NCBI GenBank assembly: GCA_947627235.1
Contig: CANQVG010000012.1
Location: forward strand, 1-56,862
Source: an uncultured Clostridia bacterium
GTDB lineage: Bacteria; Bacillota; Clostridia; Oscillospirales; Ruminococcaceae
DNA: 56,862 bases
Direction of reading: 5' to 3'
The position numbers were made by a program, and so were the translations under genes. Each line of letters begins with the position of its first letter. Positions within the stretch are counted from its first letter, which is position 1. The notes beneath the pieces were generated by a model, which ran no database searches, was not told the origin of the DNA, and saw nothing but the letters and a program-made list of their open reading frames with translations. Below, piece after piece: positions 1 through 9,502 of this stretch.

Positions 1-257
1 GTATCATGCGAACTTTTGCTGATAAAGGTCAAAAACGACCCGATAACAGGGCGGACGTAAGAGACGCGGCGCAGGCTTTCGGCGCCAAGACCCTTGACTA
101 CACCCGCGACTCGGTGATTATGCGCCTCACCGGCACCTCCCGCGAAATAGACGCGTTTATAGACCTTATGAGAGACTATACCATACTTGAAATCTGCCGC
201 ACCGGCATCGTTTCACTTGAACGCGGCAGCGACACCATCAGAAGAACGGATTTATAA
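1..257 (+). pseudogene. ilvN: Acetolactate synthase small subunit, C-terminal end, frameshifted
   Basis: This is the C-terminal regulatory domain of the small subunit of acetolactate synthase, the first enzyme of valine/isoleucine synthesis. The 5' part of the gene is outside the window. Frame 1 (bases 1-48) reads VSCELLLIKVKNDPIT, a typical start of the IlvN C-terminal domain, then runs into TAA at 58-60. The rest of the domain (RADVRDAAQAFGAKTLD, then EICRTGIVSLERG) is in frame 3, from base 48 to the stop at 255-257. Restoring one base near 46-48 rejoins them as PIT-RADV. The downstream ilvC and ilvD genes support the assignment. Either a sequencing error or a real one-base deletion is possible; an ATG-started short protein from base 6 would be an artefact. 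Confidence 0.85.
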
Positions 258-270
258 TCCTTCTAAATAA

Positions 271-1326
<1,056 letters not shown>

Positions 1327-1350
1327 TACTAAAAAATACGGAAGTCAGAG

Positions 1351-1390
1351 GTCAGAAATCGGATACGGCTCTAAAGGTCTGTTTTCTGAC
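1351..1390 (+). other. Inverted repeat in ilvC-ilvD gap
   Basis: GTCAGAAA at 1351-1358 is an exact inverted match to TTTCTGAC at 1383-1390, with a 24-base loop. It sits in the 103-base gap between ilvC and ilvD and has no clear T-run, so it is not a convincing terminator. It may adjust the ratio of the two messages; no function is demonstrated. Confidence 0.35.
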
Positions 1391-1429
1391 CGTCTGTCTT
1401 CTGCTATCTGTTTAAGTGGGTGATTGTAA

Positions 1430-3085
1430 TTGAAAAGCGACAGCATCAAACTCGGCGCGCAGAACGCGCCCCACAGAGCACTTTATCACGCCCTCGGCTT
1501 TACCGACGAGGAAATATCCCGCCCGATGGTAGGTATAGTAAGCTCCTACAATGAAATCGTCCCGGGGCATATGAATATCGACAAAATCGTCGACGCGGTG
1601 AAAATCGGCGTCGCGATGGCGGGAGGCACCCCGGTAGTCTTTCCCGCGATAGCCGTATGCGACGGAATAGCTATGGGTCACACGGGTATGAAATATTCCC
1701 TCGTCACCCGCGACCTCATAGCCGACTCAACCGAGGCTATGGCGCTCGCCCACGGCTTCGACGCCCTCGTTATGGTTCCCAACTGCGACAAAAACGTCCC
1801 CGGACTGCTTATGGCGGCGGCAAGGCTCAACCTCCCGACCGTCTTCGTCAGCGGAGGGCCTATGCTTGCGGGTCACGTCGACGGTCACAAAACCAGCTTC
1901 TCCTCAATCTCGGAAGCCGTCGGCGAATTTAACGCAGGCAGCATCACCCTTGAAAAGCTCGCTGAATATGAGCGTAAAACCTGTCCCACCTGCGGTTCCT
2001 GCTCGGGAATGTATACCGCCAACTCGATGAACTGCCTCACCGAAGCCCTCGGTATGGGTCTGAGAGGCAACGGAACGATTCCCGCCGTATATTCCGCCAG
2101 AATTGAACTTGCAAAGCGCGCAGGTATGGCGGTTATGGAGCTTGTGAGAAAGAATATCCGCCCGCGCGACATTATGACCGAAAAGGCGTTTATGAACGCT
2201 CTTACCGTAGATATGGCGCTCGGCTGCTCTACAAACTCAATGCTGCATCTGCCCGCAATCGCGCACGAGTGCGGCATCGAAATCAACCTCGACATCGCAA
2301 ATTCCATAAGCGAAAAGACCCCGAACCTCTGCCACCTCGCCCCCGCCGGCAGGACATACGTCGAGGAGCTTGACGAGGCAGGCGGCGTCTGGGCAATCAT
2401 GAACGAGCTTTCAAAGAAAGACCTTATAAACCTCGACTGTCTCACCGTCACAGGGCAGACCGTCGGAGAAAACATCAAAGACGCCAAGAATCTCGACCAT
2501 AATGTAATAAGACCCGTCGAGGACCCGTTCAGCGAGACCGGCGGAATTGCCGTCCTGCGCGGAAACCTCGCCCCCGACGGCTGTGTGGTAAAGCGCTCGG
2601 CAGTCTCTCCCAAGATGCTCAGACACGAGGGTCCCGCAAGGGTATTCGAGTGCGAGGAAGACGCTCAGGCTGCCATAAACGCCGGCTTAATCAACCCCGG
2701 CGACGTTGTCGTTATACGCTACGAGGGTCCTAAAGGCGGTCCGGGTATGAGAGAAATGCTCAACCCGACATCCGCGATAATGGGTATGGGTCTCGGAGAG
2801 AGCGTCGCGCTCATCACCGACGGGCGCTTCAGCGGAGCCACACGCGGCGCCTGCGTGGGACACATCTCACCGGAAGCCGCAAGCGGCGGTCCGATAGGCA
2901 TTATACGCGAGGGCGACACCGTTCTTATAGACATTCCGGCGAACAAAATCGAGCTTAAAATCAGCGAAGAAGAATTCAGCGCGAGAATGGCGGCATTCAA
3001 GCCCAAGCAGAAGGAGCTTTCGGGCTACCTCAGACGCTACGCCGAACTCGTTTCGAGCGGCGCGCGCGGGGCTGTTCTCAACTGA
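1430..3085 (+). CDS. ilvD: Dihydroxy-acid dehydratase
   Basis: An Fe-S enzyme that dehydrates dihydroxy acids to the 2-keto acids of valine and isoleucine. The 551-residue protein matches the family length. It begins [20 protein letters not shown], equivalent to the conserved RAPHR start, which argues for the TTG start at 1430. The cluster-binding cysteines are visible in [12 protein letters not shown] and [19 protein letters not shown], and the C-terminal half has [12 protein letters not shown] and [12 protein letters not shown]. Only a weak ribosome site (GTGGGTGA) precedes the start. It follows ilvC in the same operon and is followed after 9 bases by the DUF815 ATPase gene. Confidence 0.97.
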   Translation: MKSDSIKLGAQNAPHRALYHALGFTDEEISRPMVGIVSSYNEIVPGHMNIDKIVDAVKIGVAMAGGTPVVFPAIAVCDGIAMGHTGMKYSLVTRDLIADSTEAMALAHGFDALVMVPNCDKNVPGLLMAAARLNLPTVFVSGGPMLAGHVDGHKTSFSSISEAVGEFNAGSITLEKLAEYERKTCPTCGSCSGMYTANSMNCLTEALGMGLRGNGTIPAVYSARIELAKRAGMAVMELVRKNIRPRDIMTEKAFMNALTVDMALGCSTNSMLHLPAIAHECGIEINLDIANSISEKTPNLCHLAPAGRTYVEELDEAGGVWAIMNELSKKDLINLDCLTVTGQTVGENIKDAKNLDHNVIRPVEDPFSETGGIAVLRGNLAPDGCVVKRSAVSPKMLRHEGPARVFECEEDAQAAINAGLINPGDVVVIRYEGPKGGPGMREMLNPTSAIMGMGLGESVALITDGRFSGATRGACVGHISPEAASGGPIGIIREGDTVLIDIPANKIELKISEEEFSARMAAFKPKQKELSGYLRRYAELVSSGARGAVLN

Positions 3086-3094
3086 GGCGCGATT

Positions 3095-4300
3095 ATGATA
3101 ACCAAGCTTGAAAGCTTTTTGCCCGCGCTGTGCTCCCTATGCGTCTTTCGCGACATTCTCAGCGACCCCGCCGTCGAAGCTCTCACCAAATATCTCGAAT
3201 TTGAGAGCGACGACTCAAAGGCGGTAGACTTCTACTGCGAGTTTGCGAGCGTTTTGTATAAAAGCGGCTGCGTAGACTTTTCAAAATACGTTTCGGAGCT
3301 GCTTCGCTGCTGTGACAACTCGATTGTCAGAAGAATCGGCGAGGGAAAGCCGGTGCCTCAGGTTATGCGTGCGAGCGCGGATTACGAGCTTAAAATTCTC
3401 GAAGACCTCGCCGCGCTCACCCCGAAAAAGCTCCGCGAGGGGCTTAACTACGCCGGCAGGCTTCCCGAATGGGAGAACTCCAAAACAGACCTCGCCGCGG
3501 AATTTTCGGAGCAGAACGAAAACATCTCCCGCTGCGGCTACGGGATATTCGCGAAATACCGCGCGTTTTATTTCGACGGCGAAAGGATTGTCCCGGTAAA
3601 CAGCCCCGACCCCGTAAGACTTGAGGAACTCGTCGGCTACAAGCGCGAAAAGAAGCTGATTCTCGACAACACCCGCGCTCTGCTTGCGGGAAAGCCGGCT
3701 GCAAACGTCCTTCTGACCGGCGACGCGGGTACCGGTAAATCCTCCACCGTAAAAGCGGTCGTCAACGAGCTTTACGGAGAGGGTCTGCGGATTTTGGAGC
3801 TGAAAAAGGAGCAGCTCAGGCTTCTTCCGGAAATTCTCGGAGAGCTAAACCGCAATCCGCTTAAATTCATCATATTCATCGACGATCTCTCGTTTACCGG
3901 CAACGACGACAATTTTTCGGCGCTTAAAGCTATGCTCGAGGGCAGCGTGTCGGCAAAGGCGCGCAATGTGGTAATCTACGCAACCGGCAACCGCCGCCAC
4001 TTAATCAAGGAGACATTCTCGGAGCGCGATTCGGACGAGGTTCACCGCACAGACGCCATGCAGGAAATAGTCTCGCTGTCGGAGCGCTTCGGACTTCACA
4101 TCACGTTCAGCCGTCCGGACAAGTCAACTTATCTTGAAATCGTGCGACGGCTCTGCGACGACGCTAAAATAACATACGACCCCGAAAAGCTCGGAATCGC
4201 GGCTGAAAAATTCGCGCTGCAAAAGAGCGCACGTTCCGCAAGAGCCGCCCGCCAGTTTGTCGACGGATTGATTTCCGGCGCAAAAGAAGAGATATTATAA
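3095..4300 (+). CDS. DUF815-family AAA+ ATPase
   Basis: A 401-residue protein resembling the DUF815 family of P-loop ATPases, whose role is not established. An all-helical N-terminal half (about residues 1-180) precedes the ATPase core. The Walker A motif GDAGTGKSS is near residue 209 and the Walker B strand is FIIFIDDLSF near residues 255-264. A sensor-like YATGNRRH segment and a C-terminal helical lid with SARSARAARQFVD follow. The gene starts 9 bases after ilvD, so it is probably transcribed with the ilv operon, although no metabolic link is evident. It ends at a strong hairpin terminator shared with the convergent phage cassette. Confidence 0.85.
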   Translation: MITKLESFLPALCSLCVFRDILSDPAVEALTKYLEFESDDSKAVDFYCEFASVLYKSGCVDFSKYVSELLRCCDNSIVRRIGEGKPVPQVMRASADYELKILEDLAALTPKKLREGLNYAGRLPEWENSKTDLAAEFSEQNENISRCGYGIFAKYRAFYFDGERIVPVNSPDPVRLEELVGYKREKKLILDNTRALLAGKPAANVLLTGDAGTGKSSTVKAVVNELYGEGLRILELKKEQLRLLPEILGELNRNPLKFIIFIDDLSFTGNDDNFSALKAMLEGSVSAKARNVVIYATGNRRHLIKETFSERDSDEVHRTDAMQEIVSLSERFGLHITFSRPDKSTYLEIVRRLCDDAKITYDPEKLGIAAEKFALQKSARSARAARQFVDGLISGAKEEIL

Positions 4301-4332
4301 AAAACAACCGTGCAGTTGCACGGTTGTTTTTT
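4301..4332. terminator. Bidirectional intrinsic terminator
   Basis: A perfect 14-base-pair stem (AAAACAACCGTGCA and its complement) closes over a two-base gap, with a T-run on both strands. It separates the converging DUF815 gene and the last gene of the phage cassette, whose stop codon (4331-4333) lies at its edge. Confidence 0.9.
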
Positions 4333-5266
4333 ATACGCAGAATCCGTCATGATAGCACCATACTGTGGTCACAAAGCCCTTTTCGGGACTCGCGTCGACA
4401 GCAAGCCTGTCCACCTCGCCTTTGAAACCGAGGTCGGTAACAGAAAAGCTGTCCAGCAGGTCAAGCCCGCTGTATCCGAGAAAGCTGAAAATGTCGTATC
4501 CCATCTTCCGGCAGGAATAGTCGACCTTGAACTGAAGTCCCATTTTAGGGTCCATTATCCATTCCCTGTCAAAGTTTATCTTTTGACATCTTGTCATCAT
4601 TCTCGCATTGGCATATCCGTTTGATATGACAAAGGCGGAGGGAGTTCCGTCTATATCCTTTTCGCTTATCTCGGAAATAAGATTGGAATAGTCCGAACCC
4701 GACGCGCGCGAAATCAGTTTGTCCGAAGTGACCGAATAGCTCCCCGCCGCGGGAATACGGCTTACACAGACATCGGAATACCCTCTGACATAAGGATACA
4801 CTCCAGTCGCCCTGATTGCATAGCAGACTATCGCGTCCCAGCAGCTCGTTCCGTCGTAGTAGTTGACGTAACTTACAGTAGGAGTATTCTTCTCATAAGC
4901 TACAACAGGCAGCACAGGCCCCGCCGCAGCCAGAGAATCAAGATTAACGTCGGTGAGCATATTGTCGTCGCACTGATTCGTAAGAAGCGCCGAGGTAAAC
5001 CCTCTGCTCGATACTTTCAGTACGTTTCTGCCGTCCTTTTTTTCAAGCTCTATGCTGTCCGGATATCCGTAGTGGATTATAGCGCCGTCTATATACAGTA
5101 TCGCGGACATTATCTCGCCGAATAAAATATCATTCGGACAGTACCACCTGCCCGTAAGCACGGAATACGGCGTATATCTTTCCTTCTCATACCTGAAATT
5201 TATGCAGTTTGAAAGGCTTACCATCTTGCTTGCGTATCTCAGCATAAGACTTACGTTGTGATTCAA
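4331..5266 (-). CDS. Phage tail hub-like protein (putative)
   Basis: A 311-residue protein, last gene of the phage cassette. The middle of the N-terminal part (DILFGEIMSAILYIDGAIIH, then DSIELEKKDGRNVLKVSSRG) resembles the barrel of phage hub proteins of the gp27/gpD/XkdQ group, where a short strand pattern ends in a conserved Arg-Gly. The later FVISNGYANARMMTRCQ stretch also fits such proteins. The match is by pattern only and the protein is shorter than typical hubs. The TTG start at 5266 overlaps the stop of the upstream gene (TTGA), and GAGGTGAATGAGGA supplies a ribosome site, so the two are coupled. It could instead be another baseplate or neck component. Confidence 0.5.
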   Translation of the reverse strand: MNHNVSLMLRYASKMVSLSNCINFRYEKERYTPYSVLTGRWYCPNDILFGEIMSAILYIDGAIIHYGYPDSIELEKKDGRNVLKVSSRGFTSALLTNQCDDNMLTDVNLDSLAAAGPVLPVVAYEKNTPTVSYVNYYDGTSCWDAIVCYAIRATGVYPYVRGYSDVCVSRIPAAGSYSVTSDKLISRASGSDYSNLISEISEKDIDGTPSAFVISNGYANARMMTRCQKINFDREWIMDPKMGLQFKVDYSCRKMGYDIFSFLGYSGLDLLDSFSVTDLGFKGEVDRLAVDASPEKGFVTTVWCYHDGFCV

Positions 5267-6012
5267 TCCTCATTCACCTCGGTAAACTCAACGGTAAGCT
5301 TTGAAACTCCGTCGGTGCTTCCGATGAGGTCGAGTCCCGTCATAACCATAGACGCAAAGGTCATTCCGTCGACCGAAACAGACTGCTTTGCACCGCTCAG
5401 ATAGGTCGAAAGCGATGAATAAACCGCCGACGCTCCACCGCTCGGTACCGCACCCTTGATTGTGATGACAACGGGCTTTTTCCCGACCGTTCTCGTGCGG
5501 ATACCGTTTCCTATGGTTGGGGTATCTGCCGTCTTGACCGCATTTTTAATTTCGTATGATGTCATACAAAGAAATCCGCGTCCGCCTACCGAAAAGCTTA
5601 CCGACTCCGGTGTTCCCTGAACGGCAGCCGTTGAGGAAACGGTAAGCTGCGCCGTAAGGGTGTGGCAGCCCTGCTCTTTTGAATATGAGGCGGAGTTTCG
5701 CTTAAGTTCTACTATGTTCATACCGCCGGCAAAAAGCGCGTCTGCGGCATTTTTGTCGAATATTCCGGCAAGCTCTGCGGCGCTCATATTTTTTCTGCCG
5801 AGAAGCTTTATCAGATACTTTACCTCGGCGCTCCGATATACCGAGCCTGTGCCGTCGGATACAGGCTCTGAAAGAATGTAGCTGTCGATTCCGACAAAGC
5901 AGAGCAGCTCGTTTTTGTGTTCGGGAATGTTTATTCCGTCGTATAAGTCAAGCACTCGGTCAAAGACATCCGAAAGCGCCTGCTTAATAAGAGCGGTCTG
6001 ATCGTTAATCAT
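5263..6012 (-). CDS. Phage tail-completion-like protein
   Basis: A 249-residue protein not recognised at family level with certainty. Residues 1-120 (QALSDVFDRVLDLYDG through SAEVKYLIKLLGRKN) look like small tail-terminator proteins. Residues 150-249 are strand-rich with repeated VVITIKGAVPSGGA-type segments ending in LTVEFTEVNED, as in tail-tube or baseplate-associated domains. It may therefore be a two-domain fusion. The ATG overlaps the stop of the preceding gene by one base, and its own stop overlaps the next start, so the three genes are translationally coupled. The role is inferred from position after the capsid gene. Confidence 0.45.
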   Translation of the reverse strand: MINDQTALIKQALSDVFDRVLDLYDGINIPEHKNELLCFVGIDSYILSEPVSDGTGSVYRSAEVKYLIKLLGRKNMSAAELAGIFDKNAADALFAGGMNIVELKRNSASYSKEQGCHTLTAQLTVSSTAAVQGTPESVSFSVGGRGFLCMTSYEIKNAVKTADTPTIGNGIRTRTVGKKPVVITIKGAVPSGGASAVYSSLSTYLSGAKQSVSVDGMTFASMVMTGLDLIGSTDGVSKLTVEFTEVNED

Positions 6013-6392
6013 CAGCCTTTAACCCCCTCAAAGACAAATCCGTCGTCCGAAATAAGTCCCTCGGGAAGGGCCGCCATAGCCCTGCGCATAAGGTGTTCGG
6101 CGTTTGATACCGTTACGTCGTCCGAAATTTTTGCATAGATTCCGCCCGACTGCGTGGAATAGGTTTTTGAGGTCGCCGCCTTAAGTATCGTGTAATCGAA
6201 AAACGCCTTGCAGGCACAGGCATACTCACAGAGATGCTTTTCCGCATCTCCCGAAGGGTCCCTGAGGAAAATCCTGTCGAAATACGCCATCTCCGACTTT
6301 ATTGTCGGAAGGTAAACTGCCGCTTCTTCCTCGGTGAGCTGAGCGAGTACCCGAAAGTGTCCGGTCACAGAAGTGATGTCAAGTCTGTCCAT
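6012..6392 (-). CDS. Head-tail connector-like protein
   Basis: A 126-residue, mainly helical protein directly downstream of the major capsid gene. That is the usual place of gp6/YqbG-type head-tail connectors (adaptor proteins of about 100-130 residues). Features compatible with that group are the N-terminal helix LTEEEAAVYLPTIKSEMAY and the cysteine-rich helix CEYACACKAFFDY. The ATG at 6392 follows AGGAAAGG at a good distance. The call rests on size, helix content and gene order rather than on a diagnostic motif. Confidence 0.5.
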   Translation of the reverse strand: MDRLDITSVTGHFRVLAQLTEEEAAVYLPTIKSEMAYFDRIFLRDPSGDAEKHLCEYACACKAFFDYTILKAATSKTYSTQSGGIYAKISDDVTVSNAEHLMRRAMAALPEGLISDDGFVFEGVKG

Positions 6393-6459
6393 TTTATCAT
6401 TCCTTTCCTGATAGGGTGGGAGCCGAAGACTTCCCTCCGGCTCCCTGAAAACCGGAAGC

Positions 6460-7431
6460 TTACTTTTTGAGCTTGAGAACCTTTACGGCGTCGGAGTAGA
6501 TTTTCGAGAAGCCGACGCTGATGCTGAACGCAATGCAGTCAATCTGCGAGGAGATAAGCTTGTCGCTGTCGACCACGATATCCGAGCCGAAAACGGCTTC
6601 GAGAGCGCTGCCGGCATCTACGCCGATGGCATAGTCGTCGGACATTCCCGAGCATTTCACGAGCTTTACTCCATAAGGAGTGGTGACGACGCCGTTGCCG
6701 AGGTCGCCGCTGCAATCCTTCATCTCTTCAAGAGCGAGGATATTTGCCATAAATGCCGGAGATACAAGCATAGCGGTCATATTGTGACCGGACATTGAAG
6801 CCCAGAACGACGCGAGGTCGGCATAGGCGACGGTCGCGGCGGCTGTTTCGGTGCTTGCGGCGTCGGTGTAGAGCGCGGTGGCGGCGGCGTTGTTGACCGC
6901 GAAGGAAATCTGCGCGCCTACAGACTTAAGTATTACCGCAAAAAGGTCGAGGCGCTGGTTTCTGATAACCTCGTATACCGCCTGAATCTGCCTGCCGTAC
7001 TTGGAAACGCCGACTGCTTCAGCGGCGCTTTTGACGGAGGTTATCGGAAGCTCGGCTCCGGCGGTCACGGCGTCGTCGGTGCCGTTCTTGGTGATGAGCA
7101 GCCCGCGGTAATCCACGCCGTCGGTGTAGGTTGAAGCTGCGGTGATGTAGGGAAGCACGGACGCGCTGTCCATACCCGCCTTGATACATCTGCGGACAAA
7201 CTCGGGGAAGAGTATCGCAGACTGAGTGGTTCTGAAGAACTTTTCAACCCTGTCGGAGTTGGCTCCGCTGACTCTGATGTCAAAGCGCTTGAGCTGACGC
7301 TCGTAGGCGTCCAGTCCCTCAAGCTCGGTGCCGACGTAATTCTCGTCGGCGTCGAGGTCCTTAAGGGCCTCGGTGAAGCTCTTTCCGCTGATGTTGTAAA
7401 GTCCCTTTTCGAGTGTGATGTTGTCGTACAT
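6460..7431 (-). CDS. Major capsid protein (HK97-fold type)
   Basis: A 323-residue protein expected to form the phage-type shell. The long N-terminal helical region (residues 1-55) is followed by TTQSAILFPEFVRRCIKAG, then the alternating helix/strand body with AVNNAAATALYTDAA and TAMLVSPAFMANILALEEMK, which matches the peripheral and axial domain pattern of HK97-fold capsid proteins. The C-terminus IAFSISVGFSKIYSDAVKVL is also typical. The preceding gene encodes a protease, consistent with a processed capsid. The ATG at 7431 follows AAAGGAAT. No delta-domain or scaffold is obvious apart from the N-terminal helix. Confidence 0.75.
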   Translation of the reverse strand: MYDNITLEKGLYNISGKSFTEALKDLDADENYVGTELEGLDAYERQLKRFDIRVSGANSDRVEKFFRTTQSAILFPEFVRRCIKAGMDSASVLPYITAASTYTDGVDYRGLLITKNGTDDAVTAGAELPITSVKSAAEAVGVSKYGRQIQAVYEVIRNQRLDLFAVILKSVGAQISFAVNNAAATALYTDAASTETAAATVAYADLASFWASMSGHNMTAMLVSPAFMANILALEEMKDCSGDLGNGVVTTPYGVKLVKCSGMSDDYAIGVDAGSALEAVFGSDIVVDSDKLISSQIDCIAFSISVGFSKIYSDAVKVLKLKK

Positions 7432-7458
7432 AATTATAATTCCTTTCTTTTTCTTTTT

Positions 7459-8307
7459 TCAGACTCTGAAGCTTTTGTTCGGGTCTGTTTCTTTTTCCTT
7501 GCTGTGATTGAACGCTTTTTCAAGCTCGCCGGTGCTGCCGTCGTCGACGGTTCCTATAAGAGCCTGCTTCATTTCAAGAAGCTTATCGGGCTCCATATTT
7601 TCGATTGCAGCCTTTATGATAGCGGCGGGCGCACTGTCTTTGCTCAAAAAAGACAGCCTTATGATATCCCTTTTGAGATCGTCGCAGAGCTTTTCCACAA
7701 TGCCGTCATGCGTTCCCGATTTTTGGGCGGAGTGTTCCCCGCCGTACTTCTTGGTGACGCCAGCGCCCTTCTGAGCAGGCACTGCTACAAAGCTCCATTC
7801 ATAGGCGTCGGTCGGGCTGCTGAGAATGTAAAAACATCTTTTGCCGTTATAGGTTCTGCCCTTGCGGTGCGCGCACTCGCCTGTCCTGCGGTCGCGGCCG
7901 CACACCGAGCATATCTCTTTTGAGACCGCGCACCCGACCGAAACTTCCTTTTTGATGCCGCCGTCAATCTCTCGTATGAGGTCGGCATTTGAGTCCGTCC
8001 TGACCATATAGGCGCTTGCCTTGAGATATGTATAGACCTCCCCGTCGGCGGTCTTTCGGGACGGGTCTTCAACCACCTCGGTCTCATAGATTCTCGCCGT
8101 CTGATTTTCGCCCTTGGGGTCGTGGCTCCAGATGCCCGTCTTGCCGACGTAAAGCTCTGCGAGCTTTTTAAGCGCGTCTACCGAGAATTTTTCGCTGTCG
8201 CGGTCAATCTCGTTGTCGCAGAGAATGACCGAAAAGGTGTAAACCTCGTCCTCCTTGAGCTCGCGACGGGTGAATTTGTTTATCTTCGCCATTTTTGCGT
8301 CAGACAC
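7459..8307 (-). CDS. Capsid maturation protease (prohead protease-like)
   Basis: A 282-residue protein between portal and capsid genes, the usual location of the prohead protease. Residues 20-75 (EVYTFSVILCDNEIDRDSEK ... GIWSHDPKG) fit the strand-histidine pattern of phage head proteases, and IKKEVSVGCAVSKEI follows the expected serine-containing strand. An unusual insert, CSVCGRDRRTGECAH, carries a C-X2-C...C-X-H pattern that might bind a metal. The last 100 residues are helical and acidic/basic mixed, as expected of a scaffold tail. The GTG at 8307 follows GGAGG and overlaps the portal stop by 8 bases. Confidence 0.65.
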   Translation of the reverse strand: MSDAKMAKINKFTRRELKEDEVYTFSVILCDNEIDRDSEKFSVDALKKLAELYVGKTGIWSHDPKGENQTARIYETEVVEDPSRKTADGEVYTYLKASAYMVRTDSNADLIREIDGGIKKEVSVGCAVSKEICSVCGRDRRTGECAHRKGRTYNGKRCFYILSSPTDAYEWSFVAVPAQKGAGVTKKYGGEHSAQKSGTHDGIVEKLCDDLKRDIIRLSFLSKDSAPAAIIKAAIENMEPDKLLEMKQALIGTVDDGSTGELEKAFNHSKEKETDPNKSFRV

Positions 8308-9466
8308 TTTTTAATTCCTCCTTTTCGTTTGAAATCTCCACTGCTCTTGCCTGAGCGTTGCGCAACCTTGCCAAAGCAAGCTCCGACTCGTCCTGAAGAT
8401 TGATGTTGTCCCACTCTATTCTGAGTCCGTCCGCACTTCCCGAGAGCCGTAAAAACGCGTCGCAAATCTGACCGAGCGCAGGCTCTAAAAGCCGCCTGTA
8501 ATACTCAAGCTCGCTCGTCAGTATATCTGTCTGCTGCGCGGACATCCTCTCCGAAGTACTCCAGCTCAGGCCGAGCAGGAACGGCGGTATGCCGAGCTTT
8601 GCAATGAGCTGTTCAAGTATCTGTCTTACTGGTATCTCGGTGTCGATAATCTGGTTGTCGGCGCCGATAACCTTGATCCCTACGTCCCCGACGGCTACAA
8701 AGTCGCGGATATCGCCGTTTTTCATAGCCGCCATTCCGCTCGACCATTCCTTGGCTATCTGAGCCGCGCGCTCTCGTGCAAAAGCCCTGTCGCCGTTGTC
8801 GCCGGAGGGCTTATAGGTCACGGCGTACCGCACGTTGCCCACCCTGTCGAAGTTCTGACCGATGCACTCGTAGATTCTCAGAAGTATCGCCGAAAGCCCG
8901 GGCAGTCCCCTCAAAACAGAGACGCCGCATGGCGCTTCGGGTGTCGGGGAAAGCGCTGTGAATACGAGGTTTTCGGGGTGAGAAAGCTTTATGGGCTTAG
9001 AGCCTCGGCAGCAGCAGTACTGCCTCGTGAGCGGGTCTTTGCCCTCGCGTATCTCCATATTTTTGACCGGCGCAACATAAAGCCCCGCGACGGCGGTCTT
9101 CGTCCTGTCGTAAACTATCTCGCCGAGAGCGCACCCGTAGGTGAGAAGCGAGTCAAGATAGCTGTCCGCGAAGGTGTTAAGACTCCTGCCCGACGCCCCA
9201 ACCCTGACGTTTTTTATAAACCTGTCAAGCGCGGGCTGAAAGTCCGGGTCAACCGCCTCGACCCTGAATCCGCCGACAAGCCTGATGATTTTTCCGATGC
9301 AGGCGTCGATAATCGGGACTTCCGCTCTGAGCTTTGAATAAAGTTCCTTTTCGCAGCATGACGCATCCGCACTCAGCCTGAAAAGGCTTTCGCTGCCCGT
9401 TCTCGTAGGCATCTCGGCGCCAATATCCGGCTTCGGCATAGCCTTGGTTTTAGAAAATAATGCCAA
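8300..9466 (-). CDS. Phage portal protein
   Basis: A 388-residue portal-type protein forming the DNA entry ring of the capsid. Recognisable segments are VPIIDACIGKIIRLVGGFRV in the N-terminal helical stem, LLTYGCALGEIVYDR in the wing, and the C-terminal crown preceded by PPFLLGLSWSTSERMSAQQ and ELEYYRRLLEPAL, the last being a common portal signature. The start is TTG at 9466 after GGAAGTGAAAAA. It follows the large terminase by 36 bases and overlaps the protease gene. It is slightly shorter than most siphophage portals but shows no internal break. Confidence 0.8.
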   Translation of the reverse strand: MALFSKTKAMPKPDIGAEMPTRTGSESLFRLSADASCCEKELYSKLRAEVPIIDACIGKIIRLVGGFRVEAVDPDFQPALDRFIKNVRVGASGRSLNTFADSYLDSLLTYGCALGEIVYDRTKTAVAGLYVAPVKNMEIREGKDPLTRQYCCCRGSKPIKLSHPENLVFTALSPTPEAPCGVSVLRGLPGLSAILLRIYECIGQNFDRVGNVRYAVTYKPSGDNGDRAFARERAAQIAKEWSSGMAAMKNGDIRDFVAVGDVGIKVIGADNQIIDTEIPVRQILEQLIAKLGIPPFLLGLSWSTSERMSAQQTDILTSELEYYRRLLEPALGQICDAFLRLSGSADGLRIEWDNINLQDESELALARLRNAQARAVEISNEKEELKSV

Positions 9467-9502
9467 TTTTTCACTTCCGTTTCGTTTAAGTCTTTCATAG
9501 AA

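Noticed and set aside
6-257. Complete 83-residue protein starting at base 6
   Set aside because: Its first 14 residues are an out-of-frame reading of the conserved IlvN segment; the gene is truncated by the window edge and frameshifted.
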